The position numbers and the translations under genes were made by a program. Below are positions 13,001 to 22,591 of a stretch of 64,000 bases of DNA, one piece after another. The notes beneath the pieces are model-generated. The model had not been told where the DNA came from. It saw only the letters and a list, made by a program, of their open reading frames with translations, and did no database searches. Every line of letters starts with the position of its first letter. Position 1 is the stretch's first letter. Origin of the DNA: Physcomitrium patens (taxonomy: Eukaryota > Streptophyta > Bryopsida > Funariales > Funariaceae); the NCBI RefSeq assembly GCF_000002425.4, contig NC_037264.1:14758808-14822807 (forward strand), given 5' to 3'.

Positions 13001-13338
13001 CCCATGTGCTCTGCATTGTGATACTTTGATCTCTTGCACTAAGCATTGAAACACGCTCCACCAAGAGGTGTGAAGGAATGCAATTATTTGAAAACTGTGG
13101 CACTGTTGGGAGCAGGCTTCGAATAACTTTCTCAGCAGGGCATACTGCAGCTGATGTGGAGGCTCTTGTCAAAGCGTTATCTCATTGGACCAAGACAAAA
13201 GGACCGTCCCTCAATTTTCTTCCTTCTCCTGTTTACTGGTTTCCTGCATCACTGACAGATTCTAAAACACTGAAATTGCTTCTTGGCAATAACCGTGAAG
13301 TGCAATCCAAAAAAGTTCGTCTGAGACCAAAGCTCTAG
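10055..13338 (+). CDS. BIOF: 8-amino-7-oxononanoate (KAPA) synthase, biotin biosynthesis
   Basis: A PLP enzyme that condenses pimeloyl-CoA with L-alanine to make KAPA, the first committed step of biotin synthesis. Eleven exons join cleanly: 10055..10295, 10386..10522, 10738..10845, 11086..11312, 11437..11478, 11599..11686, 11822..11955, 12196..12284, 12553..12703, 12859..12927, 13116..13338 (1509 nt, 502 aa). All borders are GT-AG and phase-consistent. Landmarks in order: LLRSLRP near the N-terminus, [75 protein letters not shown], then [15 protein letters not shown] with the PLP lysine at about residue 314, [13 protein letters not shown], and AIRPPTVP. It ends in PKL, a possible PTS1, in line with the peroxisomal location reported for plant and fungal BioF. 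Length and layout match the plant family. Confidence 0.95.
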
Positions 13339-15137
13339 CGGAAAGCAGTTGATTTGGAACGAGCATTCTCCACAGTGAAGGTGCGAGAACTAGTACCCAG
13401 TCTAGAATATTAGCTTGAATTGTGAGCTGGCAGAAATTTTTGTAGATGTCGAAGTTCGAACAGTCTTTAAAGGTAGAATGACTATTGAATAATTGCACTG
13501 TAACCACAAAGTGGCTGAGGATTAACGATTCGGATCTAGATGAGAATGCCGAATGTCTTGGAGCAATTCAGCAGCATCCGTTGGTTAGTCGTTTCATCTT
13601 TGTTGCCACTACACCCTTCAAGATTTTTCAATGAAGTACCCATTCAGGATTTCGTGGTTTCTTGGACCAATTGTGAAGCTTGCTTAGTTGGTGGGTTTCT
13701 CGAGGGGAATTATTTTCCTTTCTTTTTATTTCTTGTAGAGGTAGTTAATTCTATATTCCACTTTTCTATTACACTTCTTAATGTTATATTTTGGAAGTCG
13801 TCAAGTACAATTGTACTATATATAAAAAACACAATTTAAACAAAAAAGGTTGTCAAGACCACAATTGATTTAATACAGAAAATTGTTTTGTTTATTAGAA
13901 ATTTAGGAAATTTAAGCATATTTAAGAATCATAAGAATTGATTAGTAGCTTGAAATTGATTTAAATGATTAAAGTAATGTAAAATTAAGTGAGCCCAAAA
14001 AATAATTTATTAGCAATAACATAGATTTGCAATAGTGGATTGAATATAAATTGTTAGACATGAAAACTTTAAATGAATAATAGATTGCTATATTGCAGTT
14101 TTTTTAAAAAAAAAAAAAAAAAAAAACAAAAACAAAGAACTTAGAATTGGTAAAAGACTCTTACACTAGAATTATTCGATGTCTTTTTTATATAATGTGA
14201 ATTTTTTTTGTTTGAAAGTTGATTATAAACAATTCATGTGATTTCATTTTTAGATTTGATTTGATTTGATTTTATTCACTTTGTTGATTTTATTTTTTAT
14301 AAATATTATATATAAGGTATTAAAATCATAAAAAATTATTGTATTGTATATGAAAAATTCTAATTCAAACGTAGTTATCCAATTAACATAAGCAATTCAA
14401 TCAAGAATGTATAATATACATATTTTTTTTAAAAGAATATGGATTAAAAGTAATGTAAAAATTGAAGTATTGAATTTATTAAAAAATAAAAATAAAAATA
14501 AATAATTTTTTCTTTTTAAACATATAGTAAACTTAATAAAGGTTTTTTGTGGTTTTTTATTTTTATAAATTTACTTGGATAGAAGTTAATTTCTAACTAA
14601 AATTAATATTAGAGAAATTATTAAGCCAAATCAATTTAAGACTATAAGCTATTAATAGATAAATTTATCATTAGAAACTTTTTTTAAGGTCTAAATTTTA
14701 TTTTGGATTTTAATGTTAAATTTTATATGTCTAATGAATTGATATTAAATTAAATCAAAGCATAAGAAATTTTTTTGCATCTTAAAAGAAATCAAAAGAC
14801 TACTATAGAATTTAACTAATATAAAGAAATAACACAAATTAATTTAATTATCAAGGATAAGATGAAAAACAAATAACAATAATATCAAGAATTTTATTAT
14901 TGCTAACTTAATATTCTAACAATAATATCAAAAAGTTTATTATTATGAAAATAATATCAAAAATAACATCAAAAAATAATAATCACATCAAAAATAATAT
15001 TAAAATTTTATTTAAAAGATATATTAAAAATAAAACTTATATTACAAAATTATTACTCTCAACAATCAAACTACAATATATTAAGTATTAGAAGAGAGAT
15101 AAAAAGAGACAGATGAAGGAGAAAGTAATATATTTAT
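13339..15137. other. AT-rich spacer with no gene seen
   Basis: The first few hundred bases are the 3' flank of the KAPA synthase gene. From about 13,730 the sequence turns strongly AT-rich and stays so up to element A. It contains a homopolymer A run (about 14,107-14,126) and many short ATA/AAT tracts near 14,880-15,060. No coding or RNA gene is recognisable. Confidence 0.6.
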
Positions 15138-15142
15138 ATTAT

Positions 15143-15701
15143 TGTCAAGGACAAGAACATCATAAAGACAAATAAACAAGTGAAACTTCTTTCAAAGAAA
15201 GTTGACAAAATAGAAATAACTTGATATGTATATTAAGAAAGAAACTGGAATGGCTATTACCAAAAGACAAGAAAAGTAGAGACCCTTGAAACTAGACTAG
15301 AAGCAAGAAAGGAGTTGACAAGAATGAAGAAGGCTTCACTCTTGTCTCTATATATACTATCTAACTAGGGGCTTTGTGGCGACGTTCTATAGGACCTCCA
15401 ATATGTGTCGACTTTGAAGGACACATGCCTTGACTTACAAGGCAAGTTTTTCTACGTGTGGGCTACATAATTAGCTTGGTCTTCAAGCTAACAACATGTG
15501 TGGCACATGACCAATTTGTTGACCACGTTTCTAATCTCAAAAAGTTAATTAAAGACACCTATAAAGTCAAAGCAATGTCTATGAAGCTTCTAGAAAGCTA
15601 GCATATCAAATACAATAGAATTAACTTACTTTTATTTACTTTTACTTACTTCTACTTATTTATATATGTAATTACTCGCTTACATGAATATGTCCATGAC
15701 A
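15143..15701 (-). repeat. 3' LTR of element A
   Basis: 559 bp, same length as its partner at 20341. On the minus strand it holds a TATA box (TATATATAG, near 15,350) and, upstream of it, an HSE-like inverted repeat at 15582..15596 (GAAgcTTCtaGAA). The outer edge is set by the ATTAT target duplication. Confidence 0.92.
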
Positions 15702-15722
15702 TTACCCCCCCTTCTAGGGACG
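15702..15722 (-). other. polypurine tract of element A
   Basis: Read on the minus strand this is a purine run (AGAAGGGGGGG then TAA) directly before the 3' LTR. It is the expected primer for plus-strand synthesis. Related tracts sit at the same place in elements B, C and D (22034, 33462, 36274). Confidence 0.8.
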
Positions 15723-16283
15723 AGTTCCATGAGGAGCGGTCATCATATGTTGAGAAAATCTATGATGCGACAAATTGTATTCGCCACATACTTTGATCTT
15801 TGTTCTCTTCGAAGATGATTGATAGGGCCTCTCAACTATCAATAGTGTCCCATACAAAGGCGGAAAGACCACCCAATTATTTGATCATTGTTGAGGCCTT
15901 CATAACTTCTTTCGAATAGAACATTTGGAATACCATCAGGAGTTGTTCCTATCTCTAGTAAAATCACCAAACATCGGGAGTCCCTTCTAAGGTTGTGATA
16001 CCAAACGCGTTGTATTTTGCCATCTATTCAAAGAAGAATATATTGTTCTTAAAGATCTTCATCTCGATTGTGTCGTCTTGAAGGTTATGACAATCGTAAT
16101 GTCTCATCCAGCAGGTCAGCAAATGAAGGCTCTTGAGTCGAATCCGCTGGTTGTTGGTTCTCTATCTCCTGAGCGTCACTACTACAAAGAAGCTACGAAC
16201 AAGGATTGAAAGTAGAATGTTATCTTACTTAGATGTTGTTTCTTTTATAAAGAAGGTTTTCATCTTGATTTTGATGGATGTCG

Positions 16284-17207
16284 TCAATGAAAAGCCTCCA
16301 CCACCTTTGCTACATTTGCAAGATTCTTTATTGGCTCCCATGTGTGTTCATTAATGTCATATCTGCACCAATGGACAAGATATTCCAATTTATTTTGATG
16401 TTGCCTTGAATCTAAGACTTCTTCTACTTCAAACTCTTCATTATTGTCCACTTGTATAAGAGGAGGTGGAGCTTGTCGTCTTCTTGATATGTCCACTGCC
16501 TTGTATGGTTCAAGAAGAGACACGTGGAATACTGGATGGATTTTCATTGACTCAGGTAGATATAAACAATATGCAACTGGATTGATTTGTGTAGAAATAA
16601 AAAATGATCCAAGTCTTCAACAGTCCAACTTATCACATGGATTAGTGGTCTTGATATTACGATGAAGTAGCCATACCTTATCACCCAAGAAGAATGGTGG
16701 TTGTTTCTTTCGATAGACATCCGCATTGACCTTTTGTTGTTCTTGAGTCTCTTTTAACTACGCCTTCATCGTTGCATATAGCTCTGATAAATGAATCGCT
16801 AAATCTTTTGCAGTAGGATTATCAACTTTTGAGAAGTCAAAAGTATCAAGTCGTGGATGATCACCATAATTAGCAAAGAAAGGTATTTGTTTTATAGAAG
16901 AATGTACCGTGTTATTGTAAGCAAACTCTGCCAATGGCAAAAGAGTTGTCCAATCATCTTGTTGGTAGTTAATGGTACATCTTAAATATTGCTCCAAAAC
17001 TTGATTAACACACTCCATTTGTCCATCAATTTGATGATAGAATGTCGAAGATAGTTTTATATCCACTTTTAGAATCTTGAAAAGAGTCCGCCAAAATCTT
17101 GATACAAATTGGATTCTCCTATCTAATATAATATCCTTGGGTAATCCATGATAGCGATAGATATTGTCAAGAAAGAGCTTAGCTGTTTCTTCACCTATGA
17201 GGATCAA
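16284..17207 (-). pseudogene. integrase core and chromodomain fragments, element A
   Basis: The piece 16758..17207 is the second part of a gypsy integrase core ([49 protein letters not shown]). The piece 16284..16547 starts MKIHPVFHVSLLEPY and ends in a chromodomain (EFEVEEVLDSR, YLVHWCRYDINEHTWEP). The chromodomain marks this as a chromovirus, a group whose integrases bind modified histones. The pieces are in different frames with stops between them, and the first catalytic Asp region seen in element B is missing here. Confidence 0.85.
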
Positions 17208-17315
17208 AAGACATACTTGTAATGGTTGAAGAAGTCCATAAGATCAATGACGAGGAGTTTTTGATCTTGAGCAAACATCACAAGATTGTACAAAATCTTT
17301 AACTGCTTTCTACAT

Positions 17316-17630
17316 TTAGAGCCACCAAAAGTCCATGGATATTAGTTCCAAAGTTTTATTGTACCCAAAATGTCCTACTACTTGAAAGTCATGAGGAGCT
17401 TGAAGAACACGTAATCGAGCTTCACCTTTTGGAACATATAGGCGTCCTTCAAAATATAATAGATTCTTCTTGAATTCAAACTTGGAAGTATCATGAGACT
17501 TTGAAGGATTTTCCTTAATATCACGAATAAGAGGATCAGAAGACATACTTGACTGAACTTGCTTAATGAAAGTTGAATCAATAGTTAGTGTTGATTTCAT
17601 TGCTCGACGATGAAGATGCTCTAACTTCAA
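17316..17630 (-). pseudogene. integrase zinc-binding (H2C2) region, element A
   Basis: Contains KNLLYFEGRLYVPKGEARLR then HDFQVVGHFGYNKTLELI, the usual H2C2-type N-terminal region that sits between RNase H and the integrase core in gypsy polyproteins. It stops before the second Cys pair would be complete. Confidence 0.75.
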
Positions 17631-17723
17631 GAGAATTATCTGTTGTTGATCAAAAGCAGCATCTCTTTCCTTTGGTGTAAGATAAGATCATCTAAAAAGT
17701 GCATCTAACAAACTTTGTTATTT

Positions 17724-18451
17724 TTATAGTCGATAAGTGATCTTGAATTCGAATCTTGACAAAGACATATTCCAACGAGCTTGGCGACGATTCAAAACAC
17801 GTACTGACATAAAATATTCAAGGTTCTTGTCATCCGTATATACTATGACTAGGCTAGAAGCACCTTCTAGATAATGGCGCCATTCTTGAAATGAATCTAC
17901 GATTGCAAGAAGTTCTTTATCGTGGATCTTGTAGTTGATCTTGGCTGGTGAAAATTTTCTTAAATGAAAAGCTATTGGATGAAGTTTATCATCTGTTCCT
18001 ATTTGTAACAATACGGCACCCAAAGCAAAGTCTGATACGTCTATTTCCATAAAAAATGGCTTAGAAAAATTGACGCAATATAAGATTAGTGTAGAAACAA
18101 AGGTTGTCTTCAAGGTTCAAATGCTACTTCTGCTTCTTGATTCCATTGAAGTTTGTCTTTGCAAGTCGAACGTGTAACTGGAGCTGCAACTTGAGAGAAG
18201 TCTTTGATAAAGATCTGATAGTAGTTGGCAAATCTCAAAAAGCATTGGACATCTCTTACCATTTTTGGGATCTTCCAATCCATAAAAGTTTGAATTTTCT
18301 TAGGATCCATCATAAGTCTGTCATTTGAAATGATGTATCCTAAGAAGTCGACTTGAGTAGTGTGAAATATACACTTTTCTATCTTGGCATAGAATCGTGC
18401 ATTTCTTACTTTTTGGTCCAAATGGCGGTTGTACTCCTTCTTGAAAGACAA
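17724..18451 (-). pseudogene. RNase H and C-terminal RT fragments, element A
   Basis: 17724..18113 carries the RNase H region typical of gypsy pol (FFMEIDVSDFALGAVL, FHLRKFSPAKINYKIHDKEL, IVYTDDKNLEYFM). 18110..18451 is the RT thumb and connection (CIFHTTQVDFLGYIISND, FLRFANYYQIFIKDFSQVAAP). The two pieces overlap in different frames. RT starts abruptly at a deletion junction near 18,415; the palm with YLDD is absent. Confidence 0.85.
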
Positions 18452-18593
18452 TTAAGCAGTCATAGGAACGATGTTCTAGAAGAGTATCTGCATTCTTTTT
18501 CTCAAATACATCTTGAAAATCTTGATATTGGCTTGGAATGCTACTTGAAGTCTTTCCACCAATAGAAACAAGTGTGGCATAAATGACACAAGG

Positions 18594-19001
18594 TTATCCT
18601 TCTTTTGCAGCATACAAGAAAGTACTTGTACTTACAAATATAGGTTTAATTATACTAGACTTAAGACTTTCTACTTGATTAACTACACTCTTAATTATAC
18701 TTTCAGAAAAGTCAAGACTACGAGAAGTCCAATCTATTTTAGGATTATATTTTTTTAGCCATGATAAACCTAAAATGATTGGATTAGAAAGAGATCTAAA
18801 GATATTAAATATTACAAAGCTACTATGACCATTAGTTGCTATTTCTATAGGAAGGATTTCATGAGTAACATCTCCTGAAGACAACAGACGACCATCTATG
18901 ACTTCTACATGAATAGGTTTAGTTTTCTTTACTACAAATATGCTATGTCTTTTAGCAAATTTTTCATCTAAGAAACAAGATGAGGTTCTTGAATCTAGCA
19001 A
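18594..19001 (-). pseudogene. aspartic protease-like fragment, element A
   Basis: A retropepsin-like segment starting MLDSRTSSCFLDEKFAKRH, where related copies read LDSGASACFLDEEF, so the active-site Gly after Ser is replaced by Arg. It continues with IILGLSWLKKYNPKIDW, the conserved end of gypsy proteases. Out of frame with the neighbouring pieces. Confidence 0.78.
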
Positions 19002-19204
19002 GGCAGAGGCTTTGAGATGTTTAGGTCATAAAATAACATTTATCATAAAACATGGAGATGGTTTTGAGGAGAGGATAGGACCTTCACTAGGGGTTGTACA
19101 AGGTTCCAACCGCACAGTCCCTATTGTAGGTGGACAAATTCGTTTTCTGACATGCTATCTCCTTTGATCATCGTACTCCTCATTTTATGGTTGCGTCACT
19201 TCTT

Positions 19205-20077
19205 TCAACAATATTGAGTCGTGTGCTTAGGTTCTCCACAATATAAACATAATCCTTCTTGATGATGACAAGTCTTTTCTTGCTTAGTAAGAGGTTTAAA
19301 AAGTATTGCATCAATTTGCATATCCTCTACTTTCGAATGTATGTATTGAAGAGATATTGGTATTGCTATTGAATTATAGTTACGTTGAGGTCCACTTGTA
19401 CGGTTCTCAAATGGAAATTCAAAAAGGTGATTGTCACACTTCATAGCAAAGTCAATTGTTTGACTCAATGTTTGAGGATCAGGTAAGTTGAACATTAACT
19501 TTTTTATCTCATATTATAATCCATAGAGAAATTGGCTAATAAGTGCAGCATCATCCTACTTGATATCAGTTGCAAGTTGTCAAAATTGTGAAACATACAT
19601 CATTACTGATCGATTGTCTTATCATAAAATATGGATCTTATTGGTTGTAACACGAATTGCATCATGTTCTTCTTACATAGATTGAAACTCTACCAAAAAA
19701 GTATCTAAATTATCTAATATTAGATCTTATCGTTCAAGAAAAGATGAAAACCACGATAGTGCTGAACTTGAAAGAAGCGTACCAATGAATCCAACTTACG
19801 ATCCTGGAATTGGATAGCTTTGGAGTTGAAGTTCAATCACAAGTTACACTTGATTGATAAATCTTCGAAACTTGGATATGGTGCCATCAAACTTTTCGGG
19901 GAGAGCAATTCTTGGTTCTCTAACATTGGAAGGGCGTTCTACCATAGGAGAAGGGACATGATTTGATATAGATGTTGAAGGAGCTCCAATCATTTCTATA
20001 TCTTCACTTCCTGCCAATCTTATTGCTCCTTGTAGTAGTAAATTGAGTTGATCCATCGCAAGCATTAACTTCTTCAA
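19205..20077 (-). pseudogene. gag fragments with zinc knuckle, element A
   Basis: 19844..20077 is the gag start region (MLAMDQLNLLL, EPRIALPEKFDGTISKFRRF). 19205..19495 ends in a CCHC zinc knuckle (CLYCGEPKHTTQYC). The stretch between (about 19,500-19,840) is homologous to gag in the sister elements but is interrupted by stops. Confidence 0.78.
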
Positions 20078-20301
20078 TTGCTCTTAAATTTGTGCCATTG
20101 CACTCTTCATTTCACTAAGTATTGCTATGATAACACTTAAAAAAGAGAAGATGTCTAATATTGCTCAAGACAAATAAAAAAGAGGACTTGAGAACAAAAA
20201 AAATACTAAGGATAATATCAGTTTAGAAGAGGGTAATCCGCAACTTCTAATATACTTGTGTCTTATCAAAAAAAAAGAATAATCTACTCTTAAAGAAGAT
20301 T

Positions 20302-20340
20302 ACACAAAGCCTTGATATTGTAGGTGTATTCTTGTCAATC
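20302..20340 (-). other. primer-binding region of element A
   Basis: Directly inside the 5' LTR the minus strand reads TTGACAAGAAT (20328..20338). This is complementary to the predicted start of the element's own transcript. About 22 nt further in lies a decayed iMet-tRNA-like site (TATCAAGGC; TATCAGAGC in element D). Which one primes reverse transcription is open. Confidence 0.5.
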
Positions 20341-20899
20341 TGTCAAGGATAAGAATATGATAAAGATAAATAAACAAGTGAAAATTCTTTCAAAGAAAGT
20401 TGACAAAATAGAAATAACTTGATATGTATATTAAGAAAAAAAATGGAATGGCTATTACCAAAAGACAAGAAAAGTAGAGACCCTTGAAACTAGACTGGAA
20501 GCAAGAAAAGAGTTGACAAGAGTGAAGAAGGCTTCACTCTTGTCTCTATATATACTCTCTAACAAGGGGCTTTGTGGCAACGTTCTATAGGACCTCCAAT
20601 ATGTATTGACTTTGTAGGATACATGCCTTGACTTACAAGGCAAGTTTTTCTACGTGTGGGCTACATAATTAGCTTGGTCTTCAAGCTAATAACATGTGTG
20701 GCACATGGCCAACTTGTTGATCACGTTTCTAATCTCAAAAAGTTAATTAAAGACACCTATAAAGTCAAAGCAGTATCTATGAAGCTTCTAAGAAGCTACC
20801 ATATCAAATACAATAGAATTAACTTACCTTTATTTACTTTTACTTACTTCTACTTATTTATATATGTAATTACTGGCTTACATGAGTATGTCCATGACA
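20341..20899 (-). repeat. 5' LTR of element A
   Basis: 559 bp. On the minus strand the TATA box is at 20554..20547. The segment ACTCTTGTCAA starts about 31 nt further on (20523), close to where transcription would begin. An HSE-like GAAgcTTC is at 20781..20788, with a further GAA at a 3-nt rather than 2-nt spacing. Confidence 0.9.
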
Positions 20900-20904
20900 A
20901 TTAT

Positions 20905-21197
20905 AGTCAAATGTCAGATATTTTTTTATTTAAAACTTAAGATTTATACTTTTTAATTTTATGATTTAAATAAAATTATTTATTTATTTATAAATATTAT
21001 ATTATTAAATATATGTAAATTCAACTAAGTTTTATAAATTTTTAGAAAATTTCTTAGAACAATTATTATGGTATTTGAATAGAAAAATAATGGTTTCATG
21101 AAAATAGTAAAATAAAAATTAAAAAAATTAAAAAAAAATAATAAGATAAAAGTTGAATATAGTTTAGAATCCAAGTAAGAAGGTGGAATCATCAAAC

Positions 21198-21236
<39 letters not shown>

Positions 21237-21499
21237 TAAAACTAAGATTTTATTTTAAAAAATAATTATAATTTTAATAATATTTTCTTATTTTTTTTCA
21301 TAGCTTAAATCTAAAACTATAATTGACTATTAAAGGATATCTTTGTAGATACATAATAAAGATTTAGAGGCAAGGGTATATTTCTAAGATAGAAAGACAT
21401 TCAAACAAATAGTTTGAGGTACCTTAATTATTTGTTTACATTCTTTAGTACCTTAATTAAAGAAACAAAGTATTACTTTATTGGTTTGGTTCATATTTA
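20905..21499. other. AT-rich spacer between elements A and B
   Basis: Low-complexity sequence with an (AT)n microsatellite at about 21,203-21,234. No gene seen. It is the original flank of both insertions. Confidence 0.6.
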
Positions 21500-22033
21500 T
21501 GTCAAGGACAAGAACTCCATGAAAACAGACAAGTGAGCCTTCACTTAAAGAAAAATAAAAAAATATAAATAAATAAATATGTATATTGAAAGAGAAACTA
21601 AAATGGCTATTACCAAAAGACAAGAAAACTAGAGACCCTTGAAACTAGACTTGAAGTAACAAAAGAGTTGACAAGAGTGAAGAAGGCTTCACTCTTGTCT
21701 CTATATATACTATCTAACTAAGGGCTATGTGGTGACATTCTATAGGACCTCCAATATGTGTTGACTTTGAAGGATACATGCCTTGACTTACAAGACAAGT
21801 TTTTCTATGTGTGGGCCACATAGTTAGTTTGATCTTCAAACTAACAACATGTGTGGCACATGGCCAACTTGTTGACCACGTTTCTAATCCAAAAAGTCAA
21901 TTAAAGACACCTATGAAGTCAAAGTAGTATCTATAAAGCTTCTAAGAAGCTTCCATATTAAATACTATAGAATTAACTTACTTTTACTTATTTGTATATG
22001 TAATTACTCACTTACATGAATATGTCCATGACA
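21500..22033 (-). repeat. 3' LTR of element B
   Basis: Begins TGTCAAGGACAAG and ends CATGACA. Shorter than the LTRs of A and D. It carries two GAA/TTC inverted pairs at about 21,936-21,953 (TTCtaaGAAgcTTC). Confidence 0.88.
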
Positions 22034-22591
22034 TTACCCCTCCTTCTAGGGACGAGTTCCATGAGGAGTGGTCATCATATGTTGAGGAAATCTATGATGC
22101 GACAAATTGTATTCGCCACATACTCTGATCTTTGTTCTCTTCAAAGATGATTGATAGGGCCTCTCAACCATCAATAGTGTCCCATACAAAGGCAGGAAGA
22201 CCACTCAGTTATTTGATCATTGTTGAGGCTTTCATAACTTCCTTCAAATAGAACATTTGGAATACCATCAGGAGTTGTTCCTACCTCTAGTAAAATCACC
22301 AAACATCGGGAGTACCTTCTAAGGTCGTGATACAAAACGCGTTGTATTTTGCCATCTATTTGAAGAAGAACATATTGTTCTTAAAGATTTTCATCTCGAT
22401 TGTGTCATCTTGAAGGTTGTGACAATCGTAATGTTTCATCCGGCAGGTCAATAAATGAAGGCTCTTGAGTCGAATCTGCTGGTTGTTGGTTTTCCATCTC
22501 CTAAGCGTCACTACTACAAAGAAGCTACAAACAAGGATTGAAAGTAGAATGTTATCTTGCTTAAATGTTGTTTCTTTTATAAAAAAGGTTT

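Larger units (their letters stand above)
15143..20899 (-). mobile_element. Ty3/gypsy chromodomain retrotransposon A, full length but RT-deleted
   Basis: Two 559-bp LTRs (15143..15701 and 20341..20899) start TGTCAAGG and end CATGACA on the plus strand. They are flanked by the 5-bp duplication ATTAT (15138..15142 and 20900..20904). Internal coding fragments run on the minus strand in gypsy order: gag, zinc knuckle, protease, RT, RNase H, integrase, chromodomain. The polypurine tract next to the LTR at 15701 confirms the orientation. The coding part is broken by several stops and lacks about 0.5 kb of RT including the catalytic YLDD region, so the copy cannot make its own reverse transcriptase. 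Confidence 0.93.

Noticed and set aside
18104..18328. Plus-strand frames inside the gypsy elements (also 24491..24691, 38721..38921)
   Set aside because: Antisense shadows of RT and RNase H, repeated in each copy because the copies are homologous.
20302..20318. iMet tRNA primer site as the only priming site of the gypsy family
   Set aside because: TATCAGAGC is present (in D), but it lies about 22 nt from the LTR and lacks the TGG that pairs with the tRNA CCA end. Kept as an alternative, not as the call.
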